Below are positions 1 to 6,927 of a stretch of 7,982 bases of DNA, piece after piece (the first letter of the stretch is position 1; each line of letters opens with the position of its first letter). A model generated the notes under the pieces. The model saw only the letters and a list, made by a program, of their open reading frames with translations. It was not told where the DNA came from and made no database searches. The translations under genes and the position numbers were made by a program. The stretch is from Desulfobacteraceae bacterium (GTDB lineage Bacteria; Desulfobacterota; DSM-4660; Desulfatiglandales; Desulfatiglandaceae): contig DSCZ01000176.1 of the NCBI GenBank assembly GCA_011048855.1, forward strand, positions 1 through 7,982, read 5' to 3'.

Positions 1-173
1 ATTTCATACTCCGTGTAGACCCTGTTGTTCGTGCGCGGCTGTCTCGCGGGACGCAGCAAACCCATTTTTTCGTAATCGCGCAACGCTTTCTGAGACAAAC
101 CGACGATTCCCGACACTTCCCCGATGCTGTAGCCCTCTTTAGATCCACGCTGCCCGGCATTTTTCCTGTGCAC
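1..173 (-). CDS. MerR-family transcriptional regulator, N-terminal part (cut by window edge)
   Basis: The reverse strand encodes a winged helix-turn-helix of the MerR type: a GYSIGEVSGIVGLSQKALRD segment, then YEKMGLLRP and TNNRVYTEYE. These are the recognition helix (LSQKALRDYE) and wing (R.NNR.Y) of MerR/HspR-like regulators. Such proteins bind a dyad in a promoter as dimers; the effector domain that would tell the signal lies beyond the left edge. I choose GTG at 173-171 as start, because GGAGGA at 186-181 lies 7 nt upstream of it. An in-frame ATG at 188-186 would add five residues, but it overlaps that ribosome-binding site and has none of its own. Transcription runs away from the transporter operon, so a regulatory link to it is possible but not shown. 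Family assignment is firm; the subfamily is not. Confidence 0.88.
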   Translation of the reverse strand, partial: MHRKNAGQRGSKEGYSIGEVSGIVGLSQKALRDYEKMGLLRPARQPRTNNRVYTEYE

Positions 174-180
174 CTCGAAT

Positions 181-186
181 TCCTCC
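181..186 (-). promoter_or_regulatory. Shine-Dalgarno site that sets the merR start
   Basis: GGAGGA on the reverse strand, with a 7-nt spacer to GTG at 173-171. This is near-ideal and argues for the GTG over the upstream ATG (188-186), whose own codon touches this site. Confidence 0.7.
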
Positions 187-195
187 ATCCACACG

Positions 196-201
196 ATTAT
201 A
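196..201 (-). promoter_or_regulatory. Possible -10 box of the merR-type gene
   Basis: A perfect TATAAT on the reverse strand. It would place the transcription start near 189, giving a short leader of about 16 nt that just includes the GGAGGA site. No recognisable -35 hexamer stands 16-19 nt upstream (the 17-nt position reads ATCCGG), so this may need an activator or may be chance. A small dyad, GTTCA-A-TGAAC at 235-245, lies further upstream and could be an operator. Confidence 0.4.
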
Positions 202-416
202 TTCTTAAAAAAAAGCGTCCGGATTGTTTTTCTCGTTCAATGAACCTACAAATTCGCCAACCCGCCGCCAAACCTTCGCTGGTGTTCACCGAGTGTATCC
301 CCCGGCACCAGTGTCATCAACCATGCATGAGTTTTTAGAAGAAGCGGAATTCTCTTATTAAAACAAAAACCCGAAATCATCAATGCTGGTTTCCGCACCT
401 CCCGCTTTTTGTAAAC

Positions 417-445
417 TTGACGGTGCCCCTGAGATTGCCTATTGT
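417..445 (+). promoter_or_regulatory. Candidate sigma70 promoter of the transporter operon
   Basis: TTGACG (417-422, five of six to consensus), a 17-nt spacer and TATTGT (440-445, four of six). Transcription would begin near 452, leaving a leader of roughly 80 nt before the ATG at 535. If correct, it rules out the longer TTG-initiated reading of the first gene (TTG at 442). Confidence 0.45.
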
Positions 446-534
446 TCAATATAAGGTCGAGGCGAAGTACTTCCCATCCGGCGTTCCCGAAAGGGTCCGG
501 AGTCTATTGCAAAAAGCGATTGGACAATGTTTCA

Positions 535-2664
535 ATGACCGTAAAGCGAATACTGATCATTGCACCTGCTGCCCTGATTTTATTCCTCGTTCAATCCTAT
601 TTCTGGGTACCGACTTACCAGGAGCAGACCAGGGGGAATCCGGACCGGCTCAAGGAATTTATCAACGCTTCCATAGGCGATGCCAGCCTTCTGAACCCGA
701 TACTTTCCGCGGACAGTTCCAGCAGCCAGGTCTCCAACCAGATTTTCGAGGGCCTTATAGACTACGATGAAGAATTGAGATTCAGGGGCAGGATCGCCGA
801 ATCGTGGAAATTAACTGAAGAGGCATATTTTTATGTGAATTTGCAGTGCCCAATCCCGGGGGAAGGAATTGCGACGGCTTCCCGTGTACGCGACGTCATC
901 CTTGAAGCCCGCAGCGATGAAAAAATCACAGGCAGGCTTCAAGCAACCCTGGCCCTCATAAAAGGTGTCGAGGTTCTCCCGGCAAAGGATTACACCGTGG
1001 AGCCGCCCGAAGCTCCTGGTTTGGATGACCGGGAAAGCACTCCGTTGACACTATACGTCAAGGCCCCGCCGCGTATCAAGCTCTCCCTCGATGCAGTGGA
1101 CCAACATCTTTTCGTAAATTTGGAGGAGCTCCTGGGAAAGGAATATTTCAGCAGCTTCGACGCGGCGGCGAACCTTGCCGTTTCCGAATCCCTACCGGAA
1201 GAACGTTTACGCGCTGTTGCGGAAAAAATTCTCCCCCCAACCGAACACAACCCGGTTATCGTTTTCAAGCTCAGGCCCGGCGTTTTATTCCATGACGGCC
1301 ACGAAGTCGACTCAGCAGATGTAAAGTTCACTTACGAAGCGATCATGAACCCTGCCAACCTCTCCCCCCGCACCGCCGATTACGAACCGGTCAAATCGGT
1401 TGAAATCATCGACCCACGGACGGTGCGGATCGTTTACAAACGCCTCTACTCCCCGGCAATCGGCACCTGGGCCATCGGAATCCTGCCCTCGCACCTGCTT
1501 GATGATCAAGCGCTCAAAAGGGAAGCGCTGAGGCGGGGCATGGACCCGGATAATTTTTCAATGCGCCTCAGCGAATTCAACCGTCGCCCCATCGGCTCAG
1601 GCCCTTTCAAGTTCCGCGAGTGGAAAGCGGACCGCCACATCGTGCTCGACCGCTTCGAAGACTACTGGGAGGGGGCGCCTCTCTACCAACGGTATTACTA
1701 CCGCATCATACCCGATCTGCTGACCCAGGAAATGGAATTTTACGCCGGCTCGATCGACTCCTACGACGTCCAGCCGCACCAGGTGGAGCGGCTTTCCGCG
1801 GATCCCGGGTTCCAGAGCTTTTCCGGAACCGCCTTCGGATATACCTACATCGGCTACAACATGCGAAGGAAACCCTTTGATGACGTGCGGGTGCGCCTGG
1901 CTCTCGGGATGGCGATAGACAAGCTCAAGATCATCGATTACGTTTTGTACGGTCAAGGTGAGCTCATCACCGGCCCGTTTGCGAAGCAGACGGATTTTTA
2001 CGACCACTCGATCGAACCTGTCCCATACGATCCGGAAGGGGCACTCGCCCTGCTCGAAAAAGCCGGGTGGCGCCGGGGGCGGGATGGATGGCTCGAAAAG
2101 GACGGAAACAGGCTCCAGTTTACGCTGATAACCAACAGTGGAAATGACCTTAGAAAGGCGGTGCTCGCGATCGCCCAGGATTCCTGGCGTCGCATCGGGG
2201 TCGATGTCCGCACCGACCTTCTTGAATGGTCCGTTTTCCTTCAGGAACGCATCAACAAAACCGATTTCGACGCCTGCGTGCTCGGCTGGAGCCTGGGTAT
2301 AGACCCGGATCTCTACCAGATCTGGCATTCAAGCCAGACAAACCCGCATCAACTTAATTTCGTGGGATTCAAAAACGCCGAGGCGGACGATCTGATAATA
2401 AAGATCCGCCAGGAATACGACCACCAAAAGCAAGTGGAATACTGCCATAAACTTCACCGGATAATCGCCCGAGAGCAGCCCTATACCTTTTTGTACGTCG
2501 GTAAATGGACCGCAGTGCTGGACAAACGAATCGTTATCGTTGAAAAGGATGAAGGGGGGGACCCGGTTTACAAAAAAATAACACCCACAAAAACCGGCAA
2601 CTATGCTTTTCACTTCAACAAGTGGATTAAACTCCCTGAAGCGCCTGAATTCTCTGCGGATTGA
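535..2664 (+). CDS. ABC importer substrate-binding protein, family 5 (peptide/nickel type), membrane-anchored, with large insert
   Basis: This is the ligand-capturing subunit of the importer encoded by the next four genes. Family-5 (DppA/OppA-like) motifs from the ATG, 709 residues: IAESW (87-91), FKLRPGVLFHDG (244-255), PIGSGPFKF followed by EDYW (352-378), and IGYN plus FDDVRVRLALGMAID (439-462). In most relatives IAESW leads within about 20 residues into the FHDG motif; here about 140 residues intervene. Residues 4-24 are strongly hydrophobic after a basic start, with no lipobox cysteine and no clear cleavage site, so a membrane-anchored periplasmic protein is likely. Usual relatives are about 500-550 residues. 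The frame extends upstream to a TTG at 442, but the hydrophobic segment fits an N-terminus at ATG 535. The ribosome-binding site is weak. The ligand cannot be told from sequence; peptides are the family default, nickel or other oligomers possible. Confidence 0.88.
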   Translation: MTVKRILIIAPAALILFLVQSYFWVPTYQEQTRGNPDRLKEFINASIGDASLLNPILSADSSSSQVSNQIFEGLIDYDEELRFRGRIAESWKLTEEAYFYVNLQCPIPGEGIATASRVRDVILEARSDEKITGRLQATLALIKGVEVLPAKDYTVEPPEAPGLDDRESTPLTLYVKAPPRIKLSLDAVDQHLFVNLEELLGKEYFSSFDAAANLAVSESLPEERLRAVAEKILPPTEHNPVIVFKLRPGVLFHDGHEVDSADVKFTYEAIMNPANLSPRTADYEPVKSVEIIDPRTVRIVYKRLYSPAIGTWAIGILPSHLLDDQALKREALRRGMDPDNFSMRLSEFNRRPIGSGPFKFREWKADRHIVLDRFEDYWEGAPLYQRYYYRIIPDLLTQEMEFYAGSIDSYDVQPHQVERLSADPGFQSFSGTAFGYTYIGYNMRRKPFDDVRVRLALGMAIDKLKIIDYVLYGQGELITGPFAKQTDFYDHSIEPVPYDPEGALALLEKAGWRRGRDGWLEKDGNRLQFTLITNSGNDLRKAVLAIAQDSWRRIGVDVRTDLLEWSVFLQERINKTDFDACVLGWSLGIDPDLYQIWHSSQTNPHQLNFVGFKNAEADDLIIKIRQEYDHQKQVEYCHKLHRIIAREQPYTFLYVGKWTAVLDKRIVIVEKDEGGDPVYKKITPTKTGNYAFHFNKWIKLPEAPEFSAD
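835..1257 (+). other. About 140-residue insertion inside the substrate-binding protein
   Basis: This encodes residues about 101-241 of the protein from ATG 535. It lies between IAESWKLTEEAYFYV and VIVFKLRPGVLFHDG, two parts of what is normally one continuous strand-turn motif of the family. The stretch contains charged helix-like segments (for example around VRDVILEARSDEKI and LPEERLRAVAEKIL), a proline-rich piece (VEPPEAPG) and no motif I recognise. Reading frame and base composition continue without a break, so it is an established part of the gene and not a recent disruption. The boundaries are approximate. Confidence 0.6.
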
Positions 2665-2689
2665 GGGGTAGGAGTTTTATGGAGAAGTC

Positions 2690-3649
2690 ATGTTCTCATT
2701 CATAGCCCGAAACGCTGTACAGAAAACGGTAACCCTTTTTTTCGTTTCGGTGGTGTCCTTCCTGATCATCCATCTGGCACCCGGAAGCCCGAGCCAGGTG
2801 GATCCCATGAACCCGAAGTTCACACCCGAGATGGTCGAGCGATTCAGGGCCGAGTTCAACCTGGACAGGCCTCTCTACGTTCAATACCTGCTTTTTTACA
2901 AAGATCTGTTCACCGGAACCACGGTATCATGGAAGGACAATGTGCCGGTTCTTAAAAAAATCTGGGAGCGCTTCCTGAACAGCCTTCCCCTGTTCATCGT
3001 AGGAACGATTCTCACATGGACCCTGTCGTTCCCGGTGGGCATCCGCTCGGCGCTCGCCCGCGGAGGACTGTATGACAGGACCGCCACTTTTCTGGCCTAT
3101 TTCCTTATCTCGATCCCCGGCTTTTTCTTCGCCTATATCCTGATTATTGTCGTGGTCACCCGGCTTCATGTACCGGTGATCGGGATGGAAACCTTCGGTA
3201 TTGGGAACGCTTCGTGGCTCACGATGATCATGGATCGGATATGGCACCTGCTGCTTCCTTCTGTCCTGGGCGCCACGGGCGGCATTGCGGTCCTTTCCCG
3301 CTACGTGAGAAGCCAGATGCTCGAAGTCGAGGGGCAGGATTATGTGCGCACAGCCAAAGCCAAGGGGCTCCCGGCGGATCAGGTCCACTACAAACACGCT
3401 CTCAGAAACGCCCTTCTGCCGTTTGTTACGATGTTCGGGCTGATTCTGCCGGGGTTGATCGGCGGCTCGGTGATCATCGAATCGATATTTTCCTGGCCCG
3501 GGATTGGAAGAATGGCCTACGAGGCGATCCTTGCCAGGGATTACCCGGTGATCCTCACGGTAAATTTCATATCCGCCGTGCTGGTGCTTGCAGGCACTTT
3601 TCTTTCGGACGTGCTCTACATGGTAGTGGATCCCAGGATCAGGCTATGA
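2690..3649 (+). CDS. dppB: Peptide-type ABC importer permease, DppB-like
   Basis: This is one of the two inner-membrane channel subunits. The 319 residues match the usual DppB length (about 310-340). Hydrophobic segments lie near 12-30, 101-121, 132-156, 185-203, 243-263 and 287-311, with a periplasmic domain (about 31-100) containing FNLDRPLYVQY, as in DppB. The EAA loop that docks on the ATPase is at about 212-240 (EGQDYVRTAKAKGL, then HALRNALLP), and the C-terminus ends with the family signature VDPRIRL. The start ATG has GGAG 5 nt upstream. It follows the binding-protein gene by 25 nt, so it is co-transcribed. No unusual residues seen. The family is clear; the substrate is not. Confidence 0.95.
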   Translation: MFSFIARNAVQKTVTLFFVSVVSFLIIHLAPGSPSQVDPMNPKFTPEMVERFRAEFNLDRPLYVQYLLFYKDLFTGTTVSWKDNVPVLKKIWERFLNSLPLFIVGTILTWTLSFPVGIRSALARGGLYDRTATFLAYFLISIPGFFFAYILIIVVVTRLHVPVIGMETFGIGNASWLTMIMDRIWHLLLPSVLGATGGIAVLSRYVRSQMLEVEGQDYVRTAKAKGLPADQVHYKHALRNALLPFVTMFGLILPGLIGGSVIIESIFSWPGIGRMAYEAILARDYPVILTVNFISAVLVLAGTFLSDVLYMVVDPRIRL

Positions 3650-3691
3650 AAGCCGAATTCCGACAAACTGGATGTATGGAAAAAGTTACCC

Positions 3692-4852
3692 ATGGATAAA
3701 GAACCGAACCGGAGCATGGAAATCTCGATAAACGAACCGGACACCCCGCATACACCACGTATGCGCGTCTTCACCGATGCATTCTCCCAGAACCGGCTCG
3801 CCGCGGCCGGGATGGTTATTTTCATATTGTTTTTCATAACAGCCGTGGCCGGGGTTTTTCTCACCTCAGGGGCCGCCCCGGTGTTCGATCCGGCCACCGT
3901 CCGGCTCCAGGAAAAACTGCGCCCCCCCCTATCCCCGCCCGCAGTCGAGCTTCTTCGACCGGATGAAATGCCTCCCTTCGGGATGTATATCTTCGGCACC
4001 GATGATCTCGGAAGGGATGTTTTTTCGCGGATGCTCCAGGGGGCATGGGTAAGCCTTACCGTGGGCTTCGTGGCGGTCGGCATATCGGTGTTCGTGGGCA
4101 TCTTTCTTGGAGGGATCGCCGGCTACTTCGGCCAAATCGGCATATCCCCGGGTCATATCCTGGCTGTCCTCCTTCTCGCGGCGGCAGCCGTTTTCGCAGC
4201 CTCCGGCTTCCTGCCTGCAGGCCTCATCCTGGCTGCGGCCGCCATACTCTTCCTGTGGGTTTTCGTCCGAAGCCGCGCAGAAGGGGCGGTTTCCAAAAAG
4301 GCCGTGAATATCCTGGGCAGAGGAATGGTCACGGTAGACACGCTGATCATGCGCCTGGTGGACATCATGCTTTGTTTCCCGAGCTTTTTCCTCATACTCA
4401 CGGTCGTGGCGCTGCTCCCCGCAAGCATTTACAACATCATGATCGTAATCGGGCTCACCAGCTGGATGGGCGCGGCGCGGTTTGTACGGGCAGAATTCCT
4501 TTCCCTCAGGGAGCAGGATTTTGTAACCGCGGCGAAAGCGCTGGGAGTAAACGACATGCGAATCATTTTCCGGCATATCATGCCCAACGCCATAGCCCCT
4601 GTGCTGGTTTCCGCCACGATAGGAATCGCAACTGCGATTCTTACCGAAGCCGGGCTCAGCTTTCTCGGTTTCGGCGTTCCGCCGCCGCATGCCACCTGGG
4701 GAAACATACTTTCAGACGGCAAGCGGTTCATTTTTGACGCCCCCTGGCTGACATTCATACCGGGCACCGCGATATTGATCGTGGTCCTCTGCTTCAACCT
4801 GTTCGGCGAAGGGCTGCGCGACGCATTCAACCCGAAGCTGAAGGAAAGATAA
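3692..4852 (+). CDS. dppC: Peptide-type ABC importer permease, DppC-like, with extra helical hairpin
   Basis: This is the second channel subunit, pairing with DppB. Signatures: one N-terminal membrane helix (about 37-57), FGTDDLGRDVFSR (101-113), the helix ending in GYFG (about 120-147), VDTLIMRLVDIMLCFPSFF (215-233), the EAA loop REQDFVTAAKALG with HIMPNAIAPV (273-304), and GLSFLGFG..P..ATWG (321-337). The protein is 386 residues, against about 280-320 normally. The excess comes partly from a 67-residue insert (148-214) with two added hydrophobic stretches and partly from a longer region before FGTD. ATG 3692 is used; a second in-frame ATG at 3716 has its GGAG only 1 nt away and is less likely. 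It begins 42 nt after dppB and ends 3 nt before the first ATPase gene. Confidence 0.93.
   Translation: MDKEPNRSMEISINEPDTPHTPRMRVFTDAFSQNRLAAAGMVIFILFFITAVAGVFLTSGAAPVFDPATVRLQEKLRPPLSPPAVELLRPDEMPPFGMYIFGTDDLGRDVFSRMLQGAWVSLTVGFVAVGISVFVGIFLGGIAGYFGQIGISPGHILAVLLLAAAAVFAASGFLPAGLILAAAAILFLWVFVRSRAEGAVSKKAVNILGRGMVTVDTLIMRLVDIMLCFPSFFLILTVVALLPASIYNIMIVIGLTSWMGAARFVRAEFLSLREQDFVTAAKALGVNDMRIIFRHIMPNAIAPVLVSATIGIATAILTEAGLSFLGFGVPPPHATWGNILSDGKRFIFDAPWLTFIPGTAILIVVLCFNLFGEGLRDAFNPKLKER
4133..4333 (+). other. 67-residue insert with two extra hydrophobic helices in the DppC-like permease
   Basis: This encodes residues 148-214, between GYFG and VDTLIMRLVDI, which are adjacent (usually GYFGGWVDT) in ordinary DppC proteins. 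It holds two alanine/leucine-rich hydrophobic runs (about 155-174 and 175-192) separated by a GFLPAG turn, followed by a basic, soluble piece (RSRAEGAVSKKAVNILGRG). In known DppC topology this loop is cytoplasmic. Adding an even number of helices keeps the orientation of the rest of the protein, as required for the EAA loop to face the ATPases. Confidence 0.75.
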
Positions 4853-4855
4853 CTT

Positions 4856-5881
4856 ATGCGTTCGCAACACACACTGCTGGCGATAGAAGATCTCCACGTT
4901 TACTTCCGTACCCGCCGGACGCTTGCCAGGGCCGTCGAGGGAGTGGATATAACCGTGAACCGGGGGGAGGCGGTTTGCATCGTCGGGGAAAGCGGGTGCG
5001 GAAAAACCGTAACCGCGCTTGCGGTCATGGGCCTTATCCCCAGCCCCCCCGGAGAAATCAACCGGGGAAGAATTATTTTCGACGGGAAAGACCTGACCGA
5101 GCTCACCGACCGGCAGATGGAAAAAATCCGGGGTCGGCGGATAGCAATGGTTTTCCAGGAGCCTTTAACCTCACTGAATCCAGTTTTTACGATAGGAAGC
5201 CAGATTGAAGAGGCGATCGCCGTCCATGAAGAAATCGATCCCGAAGAACTGAAGCGCAGGACTGTGAAACTGCTCTCGGAAATCGGACTTCCTTCTCCCG
5301 AAGCACGCTACGGAGACTATCCCCACCAGCTTAGCGGCGGACAACGTCAGAGAGTCATGATCGCGATGGCGCTCGCCTGTGATCCGGATCTGATAATCGC
5401 CGATGAGCCTACAACCGCTCTCGACGTCACGGTCCAGGCCCAGATTCTGAACCTGATGGACAGAATACAGCGCAGCCGCGAAAAAGCCCTTCTTTACATC
5501 ACCCACGACCTCGGGGTCGTCGCCAATATCGCTGACCGTGTCTACGTGATGTATGCCGGAACCGTGGTGGAACAGGGCAATACCGTTCAGATATTTTCAG
5601 AACCGGCGCACCCATACACCAGGGGTCTTCTGGCCTCACTCGCGGTGCGGGCCAAAAGGGGAAAGCGCCTGCACTCAATCCCCGGAACCGTGCCCGACCC
5701 GGCGCGAAGGCCGCCCGGCTGCCCGTTTCACTCCAGGTGCTCTTCGGCGGTTGATTCCTGCAGGGAAACCTTCCCCCGAATGTACGACCTCGGGGACGGG
5801 CATCTCACCCGGTGTGCCATACTTTTTGGAGAGTCGTCAGGGCGCCGGAAGCCGGAAATCTCAGCCAGGGAGGCTCCCTGA
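4856..5881 (+). CDS. dppD: Peptide-type ABC importer ATPase, DppD-like
   Basis: This is the first of two cytoplasmic ATPases that power the importer. The 341 residues contain Walker A GESGCGKT (44-51), Q-loop Gln in [11 protein letters not shown] (101), signature LSGGQRQRV (159-167), Walker B LIIADEP with catalytic Glu184, D-loop ALDV and H-loop His217 in ITHDLG. All catalytic positions are intact. The C-terminal oligopeptide-family extension follows ([11 protein letters not shown], then [18 protein letters not shown]) with four cysteines at 289, 295, 302 and 320; this cysteine pattern is typical of DppD/OppD proteins and in some of them holds an iron-sulfur cluster (family knowledge). The start has AAGGAAAG at 4841-4848 just upstream, inside the end of dppC, implying coupled translation. 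The stop TGA overlaps the next start by one base. Confidence 0.96.
   Translation: MRSQHTLLAIEDLHVYFRTRRTLARAVEGVDITVNRGEAVCIVGESGCGKTVTALAVMGLIPSPPGEINRGRIIFDGKDLTELTDRQMEKIRGRRIAMVFQEPLTSLNPVFTIGSQIEEAIAVHEEIDPEELKRRTVKLLSEIGLPSPEARYGDYPHQLSGGQRQRVMIAMALACDPDLIIADEPTTALDVTVQAQILNLMDRIQRSREKALLYITHDLGVVANIADRVYVMYAGTVVEQGNTVQIFSEPAHPYTRGLLASLAVRAKRGKRLHSIPGTVPDPARRPPGCPFHSRCSSAVDSCRETFPRMYDLGDGHLTRCAILFGESSGRRKPEISAREAP
5868..5878 (+). promoter_or_regulatory. Ribosome-binding site of dppF in a small dyad
   Basis: GGGAGG (5868-5873) stands 7 nt before ATG 5881 and fixes the start of the second ATPase. It is part of the perfect dyad GGGAGGCTCCC, which could form at most a 4-bp stem in RNA (loop GGC). 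Ribosomes finishing dppD, whose stop overlaps the start (TGATG), would keep it open. Confidence 0.6.
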
Positions 5882-6909
5882 TGAATGAAAGAGCACCCGG
5901 AGATTCCGGACTACCCGATAAACCTGCAGCAGACGCAAGCATTACGCCGACCCTCTCGGTGGAGGGTGTGAGAAGGTATTTCCCGGTTCAAAGGGGGTTT
6001 TTCCGGCGCACGGTTGGGTGGATAAAAGCTGTGGACGGCGTATCCCTTTGGATTCCGGCGGGAAAAACCCTGGCACTGGTCGGTGAGAGCGGCTGCGGCA
6101 AGACCACGGTCGCGAAGCTGGTTCTCCGGCTGCTCGATGCGGACGAGGGAAAAATAGTATTCCAGGGCGTCGACATAGGAGCCATCCATCGAAAACAGCT
6201 GCAGTCCCTGCGCCGGCGTATGCAGATCGTCTTTCAGGATCCCTACGGATCGCTGAACCCGAGGATGACCGCGGGCCAGTCGATCGCAGAAGGGTTGCTG
6301 GGCCTTGAAATGGACAAAAAAAAACGCGCCTCGCGGGTGGAGGAGCTCCTCTCCCTCGTGGGGCTCGGCCCGGAAAGCGCCGGCCGCTATCCCCATGAAT
6401 TCAGCGGCGGACAGCGGCAGCGCATCGGCATCGCGAGGGCCCTTTCGGTCAACCCCTCTTTGATCGTATGCGACGAGCCTGTCTCGGCGCTCGATGTGTC
6501 CATCCAGGCCCAGATCATCAACCTGCTTGAAGACCTGCAGGACCGTCTCGGGCTCAGCTACCTGTTTATATCGCATGACCTGAACCTGGTGGGCTACCTG
6601 AGCGACATGGTGGCGGTGATGTATCTCGGGCAGATAATGGAAACCGCCCCTTCGGAAACGCTTTTTGACAATCCCGTACATCCATACACGAAAGCGCTTC
6701 TTTCGGCCGTGCCGGTGCCGGAGCCGGGCCGGGGATTCGACTCCGAAATACTTTCCGGAGATGTCCCGAGTCCATTAGACCCTCCACCGGGCTGTAAATT
6801 CCAGGGCCGCTGTCCACTCGTGGAAAACAGATGCAGGCAGGAGGAAATCCCCTTCTTCGAGACGGGCCCGGACCACCTGGTGCGTTGCTGGAAAACCACC
6901 GGCAACTGA
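5881..6909 (+). CDS. dppF: Peptide-type ABC importer ATPase, DppF-like
   Basis: This is the second ATPase, forming a heterodimer with the DppD-like protein. The 342 residues from ATG 5881 contain Walker A GESGCGKT (68-75), Q-loop Gln119 in VFQDPYGSLNPRMT, signature FSGGQRQRIGIARAL (174-188), Walker B LIVCDEP with Glu199, D-loop SALDVS and H-loop His232 in ISHDLNLV. The region RRYFPV....FRR...WIKAVDGVS (31-55) is characteristic of DppF/OppF. The C-terminal extension (NPVHPYTKALLSAVPVPEP, PPPGCKFQGRCP) carries cysteines 305, 311, 318 and 336. An upstream in-frame start (5812) is rejected: it would lie inside dppD, and GGGAGG plus the TGATG overlap point to 5881. This is the last gene of the operon. 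Confidence 0.96.
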   Translation: MNERAPGDSGLPDKPAADASITPTLSVEGVRRYFPVQRGFFRRTVGWIKAVDGVSLWIPAGKTLALVGESGCGKTTVAKLVLRLLDADEGKIVFQGVDIGAIHRKQLQSLRRRMQIVFQDPYGSLNPRMTAGQSIAEGLLGLEMDKKKRASRVEELLSLVGLGPESAGRYPHEFSGGQRQRIGIARALSVNPSLIVCDEPVSALDVSIQAQIINLLEDLQDRLGLSYLFISHDLNLVGYLSDMVAVMYLGQIMETAPSETLFDNPVHPYTKALLSAVPVPEPGRGFDSEILSGDVPSPLDPPPGCKFQGRCPLVENRCRQEEIPFFETGPDHLVRCWKTTGN

Positions 6910-6926
6910 AATTCTTCACTTTTTTT
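6884..6926 (+). terminator. Weak candidate terminator at the end of the transporter operon
   Basis: GTTGC (6884-6888) pairs with GCAAC (6902-6906), with an inner TGG/CCA around an AAAA loop and a 3-nt bulge, overlapping the end of dppF. A run of seven T (6920-6926) follows, but 13 nt after the stem, farther than in standard intrinsic terminators. No better hairpin lies before the tRNA gene. Confidence 0.25.
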
Positions 6927-6927
6927 C

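Larger units (their letters stand above)
189..534. other. Divergent intergenic region
   Basis: There is no convincing gene here. A 67-codon reverse-strand frame (246-449) has no family features and no good ribosome-binding site. Visible structure: a dyad GTTCAATGAAC at 235-245, a loose inverted repeat CTGGTG (279-284) / CACCAG (306-311) without a following T-run, and a candidate promoter for the rightward operon at 417-445. The remainder looks like leader or control DNA. Confidence 0.6.

Noticed and set aside
279..311. Inverted repeat CTGGTG / CACCAG as a terminator or riboswitch stem
   Set aside because: Six-base arms with a 21-base loop, no T-run and no wider conserved fold that I can recognise.
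246..449. 67-codon reverse-strand frame in the intergenic region
   Set aside because: No good ribosome-binding site, no domain features, and it crosses the likely promoter of the operon.
1597..2328. 243-codon reverse-strand open frame
   Set aside because: Lies wholly opposite the substrate-binding gene, whose family motifs are clear; no recognisable protein features. High GC content produces such antisense frames.
3214..3699. 161-codon plus-strand frame overlapping dppB, and a similar 230-codon frame at 4045-4737 overlapping dppC
   Set aside because: Out-of-frame readings of genes with clear membrane and EAA-loop signatures; composition is Arg, Gly and His rich.
3929..4690. 253-codon reverse-strand open frame
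   Set aside because: Opposite the DppC-like gene; its composition is very rich in charged residues and His, typical of a mirror frame.
5911..6681. 256-codon reverse-strand open frame
   Set aside because: Opposite the DppF-like gene with intact ATPase motifs; no family signal on the reverse strand.
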